Assembly: GCF_900111025.1 (NCBI RefSeq)
Contig: NZ_FOFN01000005.1
Span: 62,001-126,000, forward strand
Direction: 5' to 3'
DNA from: Hyunsoonleella jejuensis
GTDB taxonomy: Bacteria; Bacteroidota; Bacteroidia; Flavobacteriales; Flavobacteriaceae
DNA: 64,000 bases
Shown here: piece after piece, positions 19,131 through 27,591 of the stretch
Position numbering within the stretch: the first letter of the stretch is position 1
Layout: each line of letters starts with the position of its first letter
Program-made: the position numbers and the translations under genes
Notes under the pieces: generated by a model
Seen by the model: the letters and a program-made list of their open reading frames with translations, nothing else
Databases searched by the model: none
Told to the model about the DNA's origin: nothing

Positions 19131-20612
19131 ATGATTTTTAACTATAGAATAATCGTTCTATCAGCCATACTCATGGCTTCTTGTACCAATAAAAAAGCAG
19201 AAAAACCTGTTGATGTTGAAGAAAAAAAGGGAGAAACCAATGTTAATTACAATGGTAAACCTTTAAAAATTTACACAACAGCAGAAGGGACAGATTTAAA
19301 GCTATCCCTATCTGATGAACTAACTTTTAAATCGGCATCACAACCCTTAGAAACCGAAATTGCTGTTTTTGTGAATTCAAACAAAACGTTTCAAAAGTTT
19401 TTAGGCATTGGAGGTGCTATAACAGATGCTTCAGCAGAAGTATTTGCTAAACTCAGCCCAGACAAGCAAGAGGAATTATTAGATGCTTACTATAGTAATA
19501 ATGGTATAAATTATAACATCATTAGAACTAGTATTCATAGTTGCGATTTTAGTTCAAAAAGCCATACCTACATTGAAGAAGGGGATACTGAACTTAAAAC
19601 TTTTTCTATTGAAAAAGATAAAGTATTTAGAATCCCTATGATAAAACGAGCTACTAGCTTAATTAAAGATGATTTGGTGTTCTATGCTAGCCCTTGGAGC
19701 CCTCCCGCTTTTATGAAATCTAATAAAAATATGCTACAAGGCGGTAAACTCTTGCCAGAATATTATCAAACTTGGGCAAATTATTTTGTGAAGTTTATTG
19801 AAGCTTATGAAGCCGAAGGTATACCTGTTTGGGGTGTTACCATTCAAAATGAACCCATGGCAAAACAACGTTGGGAATCCTGCATATATACTGCTGAAGA
19901 AGAACGCGATTTCTTAAAAAATAATCTAGGGCCAACATTTGAAAAAGCCGGATTTGGCGACAAGAATATTGTAGTTTGGGATCATAACAGAGATTTAATT
20001 TCTCACCGTGCAAATACCATTTTCGAAGATGAAGAAGCTGCAAAATATGCTTGGGGTATTGGTTTTCATTGGTATGAAACCTGGACTGGCGGTGACCCTA
20101 AATATGATAATTTAAAGAACATTAAAGAATCCTTCCCCACTAAAAATTTATTGTTTACTGAGGGGTGCCAGGAGAAATTTAGTGAAGAACACTACTTCAG
20201 ATGGTCCAACGCAGAACGTTATGGTAACTCTATGATTAACGATTTTAATAGTGGTACGGTTGGGTGGACCGATTGGAACATTCTTTTAGATGAAACAGGC
20301 GGCCCTAACCACGTTCAAAACTTGTGTTTTGCACCGGTACATGCAGATACAAGAACCAATGAATTAATTTACACACCTTCCTATTACTACATTGGTCACT
20401 TTTCAAAATTTATTAAACCAAATGCTAAAAGAGTAAGTACTACAACTAGCCGAAGTACAATAGAAAGCACGTCTTTTATAAATGAAGATGGGCAGATGGT
20501 AACGGTAATCATGAATAAAAATGATAAACCGATAGATTATAAGCTTATAGTGCATGAGAGTGAAGCTTTTTTAAACATTCCCGCTCATGCTATTCAAACC
20601 ATCTTATACTAA
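19131..20612 (+). CDS. Second GH30 family glycosidase, lipoprotein (glucosylceramidase-like)
   Basis: A distinct GH30 paralog of 493 residues starting 17 bases after the first. Lipobox MASC (Cys18) is followed by a Lys/Glu-rich linker. The barrel contains FLGIGGAITDASAEVF, SPWSPPAFMKSN, the acid/base Glu241 in IQNEPMAKQRWESC, and the nucleophile Glu344 in LLFTEGCQE. The QNEP-AKQRWESC and GWTDWNILLDETGGPNHVQN segments are more like the classical glucocerebrosidase/beta-glucosidase subgroup than the first enzyme, so the pair likely has complementary endo and exo roles. Both active-site glutamates are intact. Substrate beta-1,6-glucan is inferred from the pairing. Confidence 0.88.
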   Translation: MIFNYRIIVLSAILMASCTNKKAEKPVDVEEKKGETNVNYNGKPLKIYTTAEGTDLKLSLSDELTFKSASQPLETEIAVFVNSNKTFQKFLGIGGAITDASAEVFAKLSPDKQEELLDAYYSNNGINYNIIRTSIHSCDFSSKSHTYIEEGDTELKTFSIEKDKVFRIPMIKRATSLIKDDLVFYASPWSPPAFMKSNKNMLQGGKLLPEYYQTWANYFVKFIEAYEAEGIPVWGVTIQNEPMAKQRWESCIYTAEEERDFLKNNLGPTFEKAGFGDKNIVVWDHNRDLISHRANTIFEDEEAAKYAWGIGFHWYETWTGGDPKYDNLKNIKESFPTKNLLFTEGCQEKFSEEHYFRWSNAERYGNSMINDFNSGTVGWTDWNILLDETGGPNHVQNLCFAPVHADTRTNELIYTPSYYYIGHFSKFIKPNAKRVSTTTSRSTIESTSFINEDGQMVTVIMNKNDKPIDYKLIVHESEAFLNIPAHAIQTILY

Positions 20613-20634
20613 TTAATCCATTAAATTTTAAATT

Positions 20635-21459
20635 ATGAAAAAAAATTACCTAAAAACAGCATTAGCTGTTGTAACATTAATTTGCACTCTAAATTTAAAC
20701 GCCCAAATTATTGCCGATGGCACTTACAACATTTACAATACATCACTTTCTGAGGTAATGAGTGTTAACACTATTCCACAAGGTAATCCAGGAAACCCTC
20801 AAGACGTTATTATTGGAAGAGCTAGGATGCAAGACTATGATTCTAACAATAACCTTCAAGAATGGACCTTCACACATCAAGGAAACGATATTTACAAAAT
20901 TATTAACGTTGGTGACAATTCTACTTTAGGGGTAAAAGATGGTTGGTGTGGCGATTTTGGTGATGTACAAGTGAGCTTTAACAATACCAGTCCGTATACA
21001 TTATTTAAAATTATCAATGGAGCCGCTACCAACACTTATGTGATTCAAATTGCCTTTGATGGCGATTGTAATTTTGGATCTGTGAATAGTCCAATTAAAG
21101 CTTTTGACATTGATGGAGGTAACTCAGGCTCTAAAATAAGCACATTCCCAGTAGATACAGGTAATGCTAATCAACAATTTCAAATTCTTGCTCTAGGAAC
21201 TTTAAGCATTAATTACTCTGCTTTATCTGATAACTTATCAATATTTTATAATAAAACTAAAGGGCTGGTAATACATTCTAAAACAAATGACAAACTTGAA
21301 ATTAGTGTATTCGATTTAGCGGGACGTAATATTGCAAGAAAAGAATCTACCAGTCGCCACACAAGTATTCAATTTGATGCTGCCAATACTGGAATATATT
21401 TCGCTCGTGTTAAGGATACCAATAATAATACATTAGTTAAGAAATTTTTAGTTTTCTAA
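20635..21459 (+). CDS. Secreted ricin-type beta-trefoil lectin with type IX sorting domain
   Basis: Predicted extracellular carbohydrate-binding protein without an enzyme domain. Signal peptide residues 1-23 end at LNAQ. Residues about 25-188 form a ricin-B-like trefoil: DGTYNIYNTSLSEVMSV opens the first repeat, NLQEWTFTHQGNDIYKIINV the next, and NANQQFQIL closes the third, the QxW-like positions being partly preserved. Residues about 200-274 are a type A C-terminal sorting domain (ISVFDLAGRNIARKE, then GIYFARVKDTNNNTLVKKFLVF). It is the last gene of the SusC-GH30 operon, followed by a terminator. It probably binds the locus's target glycan outside the cell, or may adhere to glycoconjugates. 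Confidence 0.83.
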   Translation: MKKNYLKTALAVVTLICTLNLNAQIIADGTYNIYNTSLSEVMSVNTIPQGNPGNPQDVIIGRARMQDYDSNNNLQEWTFTHQGNDIYKIINVGDNSTLGVKDGWCGDFGDVQVSFNNTSPYTLFKIINGAATNTYVIQIAFDGDCNFGSVNSPIKAFDIDGGNSGSKISTFPVDTGNANQQFQILALGTLSINYSALSDNLSIFYNKTKGLVIHSKTNDKLEISVFDLAGRNIARKESTSRHTSIQFDAANTGIYFARVKDTNNNTLVKKFLVF

Positions 21460-21528
21460 ATTAAATCTGTACAAAATTTCTTGCTAAAATTTACTCAATA
21501 GCATTAGTTTTTTTAGTTGAATTTAGTT

Positions 21529-21575
21529 GAAGTCAAGTCTACAATTAATTTTGTAGGCTTGCTTCATTTTATTTT
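21529..21575 (+). terminator. Terminator of the SusC-GH30-lectin operon
   Basis: A 15-bp stem with one bulged T and one G-T pair: GAAGTCAAGTCTACAA (21529-21544) with TTGTAGGCTTGCTTC (21551-21565), then ATTTTATTTT. About 70 bases after the lectin stop. From 21576 to 21704 I see no gene, only AT-rich DNA between convergent terminators. Confidence 0.78.
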
Positions 21576-21704
21576 AATCGTATTAAGGATACAATTCAAC
21601 CTTTTTCCTTTTAATTTAAATACTATGCTAATTTAAGATTGCTTCACTAAAATCTAATGCTACGAATTAGGACACAAACACATTGATGTTGTTCTTATAG
21701 AAAT

Positions 21705-21734
21705 AAAAAAACCTTTCAATTTCTTGAAAGGCTT
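21705..21734 (-). terminator. Terminator of the initiator tRNA transcript
   Basis: On the minus strand an 8-bp stem (CCTTTCAA with TTGAAAGG, plus positions 21724-21731 and 21712-21719) is followed by seven T. It starts 12 bases past the tRNA 3' end. Confidence 0.8.
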
Positions 21735-21745
21735 AATTTTACTAG

Positions 21746-21818
<73 letters not shown>

Positions 21819-21829
21819 ATGTAATGTTA

Positions 21830-21882
21830 AAATGATTTACCTAGCTCTTAACTTTCGGTTCATAACACCGACTAAATCATTT
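21830..21882 (-). repeat. Inverted repeat in the leader of the initiator tRNA transcript
   Basis: The 10-base arms AAATGATTTA (21830-21839) and TAAATCATTT (21873-21882) are exact reverse complements, with an inner CGGT/ACCG pairing (CGGTTCATAACACCG on the plus strand). The element lies between the promoter and the tRNA, so the primary transcript would carry a stem-loop that must be removed during processing. Confidence 0.6.
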
Positions 21883-21889
21883 CGGACTG

Positions 21890-21919
21890 CAAATATACAA
21901 TCCTTTTTAGATTTTACAA
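21890..21919 (-). promoter_or_regulatory. Promoter of the initiator tRNA gene
   Basis: Read on the minus strand: TTG (plus 21917-21919), 19-base spacer, TATATTTG (plus 21890-21897). This matches the Bacteroidetes consensus. It lies 71 bases upstream of the mature tRNA and just downstream of the CPXCG gene's stop codon. Confidence 0.7.
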
Positions 21920-21937
21920 GTGTTTATACGGAAAAAA

Positions 21938-22120
21938 TTACTGTTCTATGCTACTCGCTTGAAACTCTGTGATTTCAGAATTTTGGAATCGCACTTTAAC
22001 TTGAATAGGATTACAGCATACCTCACAATCCTCAATATACTCTTGATAAATTACCGAATCATCCAACAACATAGATATGTGTTGCCAACAGTACGGACAA
22101 GTAAAATAGTGCTCCAACAT
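21938..22120 (-). CDS. CPXCG-motif cysteine-rich protein
   Basis: A 60-residue zinc-ribbon-like protein of the Cys_rich_CPXG family. Four cysteines are arranged as FTCPYC (Cys8, Cys11) and EDCEVCC (Cys32, Cys35), separated by SMLLDDSVIYQEY, the family's spacing; an acidic C-terminus follows. In this copy the classical CPxCG reads CPYCW, so the Gly is replaced by Trp. Function is unknown in the family; a small metal-binding or nucleic-acid-associated role is usual speculation. The gene is bounded upstream by a terminator hairpin and so is probably expressed from its own promoter, which I could not identify with confidence. Confidence 0.8.
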   Translation of the reverse strand: MLEHYFTCPYCWQHISMLLDDSVIYQEYIEDCEVCCNPIQVKVRFQNSEITEFQASSIEQ

Positions 22121-22132
22121 ATTCTAAAAATA

Positions 22133-22161
22133 AAAAAAAATACACGATTGTGTATCTTTTT
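22133..22161 (-). terminator. Terminator after the LRR gene, probably active on both strands
   Basis: TACAC (22141-22145) pairs with GTGTA (22150-22154) over a GATT loop and is flanked by A7 on one side and T-rich sequence on the other, extending the stem. It lies 37 bases past the LRR stop on the minus strand. Confidence 0.6.
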
Positions 22162-22197
22162 TTATGTTAACTATATTATAAAATATACTGTCTATTT

Positions 22198-23022
22198 TTA
22201 ATCTTTTTCAATATCCATAGATGCCGTGGCACTGCCTGTTTCCATCAACATTAGAGATGGTGGATTTTTACCAGAAACACTAATAAATTCTCTGTTTAAC
22301 TTATTATCACTTACCATTATAGTATTTAGTTTGGTTAAGTTCACAAATTCAATAGGTACATCTCCGGTAAACTCATTTGTGGATAACAGTAATTCTTCTA
22401 ATTCCATTAATTGGGCCATTTCAACTGGTATCTCACCATACATTTTGTTATCCATAACACTAAACTTCTTTAACTTCGATAGTGCCCCTATTTCATTAGG
22501 AATATTACCCGTTAAGAAATTACTTCCCAATAAAAGCTCTTCAAGATTTGTTAATTGCATTAATGACAATGGAATATTTCCTGATAATTTATTGCTGTAA
22601 AGTTTTAAGGACTTTAGTTTTTTTAAATTTCCTAATTCCGTTGGAATTTCTCCCTCAAACTTATTCATGAATAATTCTAAAGTTTCTAAATTTTGCAACT
22701 TACTCAAGCTTGCAGGCACATTACCCGATATACCATTGAAACCAAGGTTTAATCTTGTTAAACCTGTTAAATTACCTATTTCGTTAGGTAACTCTCCTTG
22801 TAAATTATTGAAGGGTAAATTAATTTCAACTACTATATTGTTCTCTAATTTTACACCGTACCAAGTATTTATAGGTGCCGATGTATCCCAAGTGGAGTTC
22901 CACTGAGCGCCATTTGTGCTATTGTACAATGCTAATAAGGCCTCTTTTTCGGTGTTGGAAACATTCGCGAAAGCCGCGAAGGATAACAAAAGGGTTAAAA
23001 TTGTATACTTTAAGTTTTTCAT
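22198..23022 (-). CDS. Secreted leucine-rich-repeat protein of the plant-like type
   Basis: A 274-residue exported protein. Signal peptide about 1-19 (ending AAFANV). An N-terminal cap reads LLALYNSTNGAQWN...W, followed from about residue 60 by seven or eight 23-24-residue repeats of the form LxxLxxLxLxxNxLxGxIPxxLGxL. Examples are LNLGFNGISGNVPASLSKLQ and LKLYSNKLSGNIPLSLMQL. The NxLxGxIP signature is that of plant receptor-kinase-type repeats, not the shorter bacterial class. No sorting tail, anchor or lipobox is seen, and the C-terminus (SATASMDIEKD) is acidic. A protein-binding or adhesion role is likely; the partner is unknown. Upstream, TTAGGACT (23035-23042) and AGTCCTAA (23062-23069) form an inverted repeat in the promoter region. 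Confidence 0.85.
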   Translation of the reverse strand: MKNLKYTILTLLLSFAAFANVSNTEKEALLALYNSTNGAQWNSTWDTSAPINTWYGVKLENNIVVEINLPFNNLQGELPNEIGNLTGLTRLNLGFNGISGNVPASLSKLQNLETLELFMNKFEGEIPTELGNLKKLKSLKLYSNKLSGNIPLSLMQLTNLEELLLGSNFLTGNIPNEIGALSKLKKFSVMDNKMYGEIPVEMAQLMELEELLLSTNEFTGDVPIEFVNLTKLNTIMVSDNKLNREFISVSGKNPPSLMLMETGSATASMDIEKD

Positions 23023-23120
23023 CTTTAGGTTGATTTAGGACTAATTTCACGTACGAAAATAAGTCCTAATTAGATAAAAAACTATTTTTATCGATAAAAA
23101 GCACAATATTTTAACATTTT

Positions 23121-25034
23121 TTACTCGTTCAACTGCTCAATTTTCATCTGTATCTCTTCCCACTGCTCCATAAGTCGTTCTAAATCTGCCTTCTTTTTTT
23201 GATAATCATCAAAAAAACCAGGTTTAGATGTAACCTCATGATAATTGATTTCCAGCTCTAAATCGATAACTTTTATAGCTTTTTCTAACTCACCTATTTT
23301 AGATTCGATATTACTCAGCTTGTTGTTCAATGACTTTAACTTCTTTTGTTCTTCATAGGAACGTTGCTTATGCGCTTTGGGTGTATCTTCTACAACTATG
23401 GTTCGTTTTTCTACTTCCCTTAGATTTTCTACTTGGCGCTGCTCCAAATAATAATCGATATCCCCTAAATACTCTTTTATTTTATGGTCCTTAAATTCAT
23501 ATACCAAACTGGTTAAGCCCTGTAAAAAATCACGATCGTGAGACACCAATATTAATGTGCCTTCAAAACGTTTTAAAGCTTCTTTGAGTACATTTTTTGA
23601 TTTAATATCGAGGTGGTTTGTTGGCTCATCCATGATAAGCACGTTGAACGGCTGTAACATTAATTTTGCGAGTGCTAATCGGTTGCGCTCACCACCAGAC
23701 AAGACTTTCACATATTTTTCAACCTCATCACCTCTAAACAAAAACGAACCTAAAATATCCCGAACTTTGCTTCTATTGGTTTCATTGGCAGCATCAATCA
23801 TGGTATCCAAAACCGTTTTGTTCCCATCCAGATATTCTGCTTGGTTTTGAGCAAAATAACCTATTTGTACGTTATGACCTAACTTTAAATGACCATCATA
23901 TTTAATTTCTCCAACAATAATTTTAGCTAATGTTGATTTTCCTTGTCCGTTTTGACCAACAAAAGCGGTTTTGCTATCGCGCTCAATTAACAAATCAAGA
24001 GCCTTTAAAACTTGGTTATCACCATAGCTTTTCGAAATATTTTCAGCCTCTACTACTACTTTCCCGGGCGTAATTGATACAGGAAAATTAAGGGTCATTA
24101 CACTATTATCATCTTCTTCTACCTCAATACGTTCAATCTTATCAAGCTTCTTTATGAGTGATTGCGCCATTGTTGCTTTTGAAGCTTTTGCCCTAAATTT
24201 CTCAATAAGTTTCTCTGTATGCTCTATTTGCTTTTGCTGATTCTTCTGGGATGCTAGCTGCTGCTCCCTAATTTCTTCCCTGAGGACCAAATATTTTGAA
24301 TATGGTTTTGGATAATCGTAAATACGCCCTAAGGAAATCTCAATAGTGCGATTTGTAATATTATCAAGAAACATCTTATCATGAGATACAATAACCACAG
24401 CCCCTGAGCAGTTTTTTAAAAACCCTTCTAACCATATAATAGATTCAATATCTAAATGGTTTGTAGGCTCATCTAGAAGTAAAATATCATTGTTTTGAAG
24501 TAATAGTTTTGCCAACTCTATACGCATGCGCCAACCACCGGAAAACGTATCGGTAAGGTTGTTAAAATCTTCTCTTTTAAACCCTAAGCCTTGTAGTATT
24601 TTTTCTGTATTGCCCTGATAATTATACCCTCCGATAATTTCATATTGGTGCTGCAAATCGTTAATATCAATCATTAATTGGTGATAGCTCTCACTTTCGT
24701 AATCGGTACGTTCTGCCATTTGGGTATTCACATCCTCCATTTGAGCTTCCAATGCCTTTATTTCAGTAAAAGCTTGGTAGGCTTCTTCCAAAACAGTTCT
24801 ACCGTAAGTAAAGTCAATGTCCTGTTTTAAAAAACCAATTTTTAACGCTTTGTCTGCTGCAATTTGGCCAGAATCTGGCTCAATCTCTTTTGATAAAATT
24901 TTGAGCATTGTAGATTTTCCTGCCCCATTTTTACCAATTAAACCTACACGGTCGCCATTCCCAAGCTTAAAGGTAATATCTTCAAAGAGGTACTCTCCTT
25001 GAAACGAAATTGATAAATTATGAATATTTAGCAT
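23121..25034 (-). CDS. ABC-F family ATP-binding protein
   Basis: Soluble duplicated ABC ATPase without membrane domains, of the translation-factor group. First cassette: Walker A GKNGAGKST (about 34-42), signature FSGGWRMR, Walker B LLLDEPTNHLD. Second: Walker A GQNGQGKST, signature LSGGERNR, Walker B LIMDEPTNHLD. Between them is the charged linker with RAKASKATMAQSLIKKLDKIERIE, the P-site tRNA interaction motif region. A coiled-coil C-terminal extension (about 540-637) resembles Uup/YheS members. At 637 residues it is full length. Members act on ribosomes, some giving antibiotic protection; nothing here indicates resistance. It is divergent from the DUF983 gene, from which it is separated by 85 bases. 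Confidence 0.93.
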   Translation of the reverse strand: MLNIHNLSISFQGEYLFEDITFKLGNGDRVGLIGKNGAGKSTMLKILSKEIEPDSGQIAADKALKIGFLKQDIDFTYGRTVLEEAYQAFTEIKALEAQMEDVNTQMAERTDYESESYHQLMIDINDLQHQYEIIGGYNYQGNTEKILQGLGFKREDFNNLTDTFSGGWRMRIELAKLLLQNNDILLLDEPTNHLDIESIIWLEGFLKNCSGAVVIVSHDKMFLDNITNRTIEISLGRIYDYPKPYSKYLVLREEIREQQLASQKNQQKQIEHTEKLIEKFRAKASKATMAQSLIKKLDKIERIEVEEDDNSVMTLNFPVSITPGKVVVEAENISKSYGDNQVLKALDLLIERDSKTAFVGQNGQGKSTLAKIIVGEIKYDGHLKLGHNVQIGYFAQNQAEYLDGNKTVLDTMIDAANETNRSKVRDILGSFLFRGDEVEKYVKVLSGGERNRLALAKLMLQPFNVLIMDEPTNHLDIKSKNVLKEALKRFEGTLILVSHDRDFLQGLTSLVYEFKDHKIKEYLGDIDYYLEQRQVENLREVEKRTIVVEDTPKAHKQRSYEEQKKLKSLNNKLSNIESKIGELEKAIKVIDLELEINYHEVTSKPGFFDDYQKKKADLERLMEQWEEIQMKIEQLNE

Positions 25035-25076
25035 AGAAATGTGACTTAGGTTACAGTCTTTTTAAACTTTAAAAAT

Positions 25077-25084
25077 TACTTTTG
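25077..25084 (+). promoter_or_regulatory. Putative -7 element for the DUF983 gene
   Basis: TACTTTTG followed by C matches the Bacteroidetes -7 consensus and lies 36 bases upstream of the start codon. The -33 position reads TTA rather than TTG, so only half of the promoter is well supported. Confidence 0.45.
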
Positions 25085-25119
25085 CAGTGTTTTACGCGAG
25101 CAAAAATACATTAAATTAA

Positions 25120-25515
25120 ATGTTTAAAAAAGGAACAAAAATTTATAGCATTTTAACGGGCTGTTGCCCCAAATGCCACCAAGAATCGATGTATAGTACT
25201 AAAAATGCCTATGCACTTTCTGAAACATTAAAAGTTAATGAACGCTGTTCGCATTGTAATACAAAATATCGAATAGAACCGTCTTTCTTCTATGGTGCTA
25301 TGTACGTAAGTTATGCCGTTGGTATTGCTTTTGGTGTTGCTGCTTTTGTTATTAGCAATTTGATATTGGGTGCAGATTTAAAGGTTACCTTTATTTCTAT
25401 AGTAGGCACGCTAGTGGTCTTTATGCCTATTATTATGAGACTATCGCGAAATATATGGATAAATATGTTTATGAGTTATGATGAAAATCTTGCTAAGAAA
25501 AAAGGTAAGAACTAG
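25120..25515 (+). CDS. DUF983 family membrane protein
   Basis: A 131-residue protein with an N-terminal zinc-ribbon-like region (CCPKC at 14-18, CSHCNTKY at about 43-50) followed by two hydrophobic helices (about 60-82 and 88-112), the DUF983 arrangement. The motif EPSFFYGAMYVSYAVG between ribbon and first helix is typical of the family. The C-terminus is lysine-rich. Function unknown. It converges with the FAD oxidoreductase gene, the two overlapping by four bases. Confidence 0.85.
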   Translation: MFKKGTKIYSILTGCCPKCHQESMYSTKNAYALSETLKVNERCSHCNTKYRIEPSFFYGAMYVSYAVGIAFGVAAFVISNLILGADLKVTFISIVGTLVVFMPIIMRLSRNIWINMFMSYDENLAKKKGKN

Positions 25516-26552
25516 CTTAACCGAGATAAACTCATTTCTTTTTCAAGTGCTTTATCGTGTTCAATAAATTCATAAAGTTGTTTTGCCACGTAAGGTCCAA
25601 TCATAACACCTCGCGTTCCTAGGCCATTAAGTAAATACATATTGTCATGAACTTCGTGACGTCCAACCAAAGGCCTTCTATCTCTAACTGTTGGGCGAAT
25701 ACCCGCTACGTGTTTAATAATTTTATACGGACAAGAAACAATACTTTCTAGACCTTGTAAAAGTTTGGTTTTTCCTTTTTCAGTAGTTTCGTTGGTTAAA
25801 TCATTTAATTCATACGTAGCACCAACGATATACAAGTCGTTACCTATCGGAATTAAAAATACTGGACCTTTTAAAACAAAATCAATTTTTAATTCAGGTG
25901 CATAAATGGTGAGTAATTCGCCTTTTGTAGGGCTCAACGGTAAATTTTTGAAAAATGGATTTTTAGTTACCCCAAAGCCTTCTGAGAAAACAACATGCTT
26001 AGCAGTAATATTTTTATAAGTTAAAGATTGTGCTTCAATATTTAAAGCGCTATAATCAAACGATGCCCTGATTATTGCGTTATGATACTCTAAAAAGGTT
26101 TTATAGGATTTAATAAGCTTATTTACATCGATACGGCCTGTATGTAATACTTCCCCAAATCCAAATTCAGCATTTATTGCTTTATTTCTATTAGGAATAA
26201 TAGTATTAGAAAGATACTTAGCTAATTTTGGTTTATCTGAAGCTGTAAACCAGTTGTTCTGCTCTTCAACCGACGCAAACTTTCTGTAAACTGGAACCTT
26301 GTAATCTAAAGTAATCTTTAAAAGATCCTCTAGATTTTTGTATTGCTCCAAGGCCATACTCAATTGCTCATCACCTTTCCAAACCGGCGTAAAGCGTTTT
26401 AAAACAACAGGATTGTACAACCCTCCTGCTACAACAGATGATTTTTGTGAGCTATCATCAAACACCACAAACGTTTTATTGTTATGCCGCAATTGTTCAC
26501 AAAAGCTTATGCCTGCTAAACCTAATCCAACAATTACATAATCTACTTGCAT
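25512..26552 (-). CDS. FAD-dependent oxidoreductase of the DAO family
   Basis: Flavoprotein of 346 residues with the D-amino-acid-oxidase/glycine-oxidase fold. The N-terminal Rossmann motif is YVIVGLGLAGISFCEQL (about 4-20), followed by the FAD ribose Glu/Asp at the end of strand 2 (FVVFDD). Near the C-terminus are GIRPTVRDRRPLVGRHE and LNGLGTRGVMIGPYVAKQLYE, the second FAD-contact region of the family. The substrate is not predictable. It lies 98 bases downstream of gldN on the same strand but beyond a terminator, so it is likely only partly linked to the gliding operon. Confidence 0.85.
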   Translation of the reverse strand: MQVDYVIVGLGLAGISFCEQLRHNNKTFVVFDDSSQKSSVVAGGLYNPVVLKRFTPVWKGDEQLSMALEQYKNLEDLLKITLDYKVPVYRKFASVEEQNNWFTASDKPKLAKYLSNTIIPNRNKAINAEFGFGEVLHTGRIDVNKLIKSYKTFLEYHNAIIRASFDYSALNIEAQSLTYKNITAKHVVFSEGFGVTKNPFFKNLPLSPTKGELLTIYAPELKIDFVLKGPVFLIPIGNDLYIVGATYELNDLTNETTEKGKTKLLQGLESIVSCPYKIIKHVAGIRPTVRDRRPLVGRHEVHDNMYLLNGLGTRGVMIGPYVAKQLYEFIEHDKALEKEMSLSRLS

Positions 26553-26594
26553 ATTGCGAATATAAAAAATGGATTCCTGTCTTTACAATAATGA

Positions 26595-26627
26595 TAAAAA
26601 AAACGCCCACTTTAATAGCAGGCGTTT
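26595..26627 (-). terminator. Terminator of the gldKLMN operon
   Basis: AAACGCC and GGCGTTT (plus 26601-26607 and 26621-26627) form a GC-containing stem with a 13-base loop; on the minus strand it is followed by a run of T. It starts 23 bases past the gldN stop codon. Confidence 0.82.
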
Positions 26628-26649
26628 CCATTTTACTTTTGCATTTGAA

Positions 26650-27552
26650 TTAATATGTCCACATATCTAATTCAAAATCTCTAATTTTTGTTTTGATACG
26701 CTCAGATTCTAGAAGTTGCATTAAAGCATTGTCTGTAATATATTCGTTAACCTGTCTATCTCCTTGCACATTTTCTTCCTTGTATATATAGCCTTGAAAA
26801 CGCCTAGAGTTTAACAAATGATCGAACGAATGAGGTATGGCACTATTTTCATTATTAAAAGCCTTTGCTTCATGTAGCACCTCTCTAGCATCTGGGAAGA
26901 ATACCCAAAATAATGGCACTAAATCAGGGTTTTCGTCATCAATGAAATTAACGTCTGGAGCTACTGGAGCAATTCCTAAAAGTCTATATTTCATTTCCGC
27001 ATGACGCTTATCAAAATACCACAATCCTTTAACACGGTACTCTACAATATCTGCAGCAGTAATATCACGTCTATCGATGAATTCCTCTGATAACTCTTCA
27101 CCTGCATTTAGTTGTTCTATACCGTATTCTGTGGTATCAATTTTTGATAATGCTGCTTCTATATCCTTCAACGTACGTTTTGTAGTAAAATAAGAATCAT
27201 CATAAATGTTTTTTATTTTTCCGTTTTTGATATTTTTCATCAAAACATCATATAACGACCTTCTGTTACTGCCAATATTATTGGTATCAATAGGATAGTA
27301 TAACGAGAAATTTGCTCTTTCATCAAGACTTACTCTTTCCCAAACCATTTTAGAAAACAGAATATCTCTATCGTCAACATAGCCATACTCTAAAGGCTTA
27401 TCGTTATCTACGGCCTTTTGTTCATCCGTTCTTACACCGATTTCCTCAGGGCTTTTAGCATTAAGTATATTGGCTTGTGCTACTATACTTGACACCGTAA
27501 AAACCGTTACAACCGTTAATAAAACACTTTTTAAATTCATCTTATTCATCAT
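26650..27552 (-). CDS. gldN: Gliding motility / type IX secretion protein GldN
   Basis: Periplasmic component of the type IX secretion translocon and gliding apparatus, forming with GldK the ring-like periplasmic/outer-membrane structure. The 300 residues begin with a signal peptide (ending VSSIVAQA) and contain the family's central block, with FSKMVWERVSLDERANFSLYYP (split around 68-89), EYRVKGLWYFDKRHAEMKYRLLGIAP and PLFWVFFPDAREVLHEAKAFN. Several Met codons lie at the start (1, 2, 5); the true start is ambiguous by up to 12 bases. Last gene of gldK-gldL-gldM-gldN, ending in a terminator. Needed for export of the sorting-domain proteins in this window. Confidence 0.95.
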   Translation of the reverse strand: MMNKMNLKSVLLTVVTVFTVSSIVAQANILNAKSPEEIGVRTDEQKAVDNDKPLEYGYVDDRDILFSKMVWERVSLDERANFSLYYPIDTNNIGSNRRSLYDVLMKNIKNGKIKNIYDDSYFTTKRTLKDIEAALSKIDTTEYGIEQLNAGEELSEEFIDRRDITAADIVEYRVKGLWYFDKRHAEMKYRLLGIAPVAPDVNFIDDENPDLVPLFWVFFPDAREVLHEAKAFNNENSAIPHSFDHLLNSRRFQGYIYKEENVQGDRQVNEYITDNALMQLLESERIKTKIRDFELDMWTY

Positions 27553-27591
27553 TTTATGTTATTAGGCCAACGTAATTGTTAGCCTAATATT

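Noticed and set aside
26097-26552. Plus-strand frames opposite the FAD oxidoreductase and similar long antisense frames over gldK, topA, groEL and the mre genes
   Set aside because: Their composition mirrors the genuine opposite-strand genes, they show no recognisable domains or signal peptides, and each overlaps a well-supported gene almost completely.
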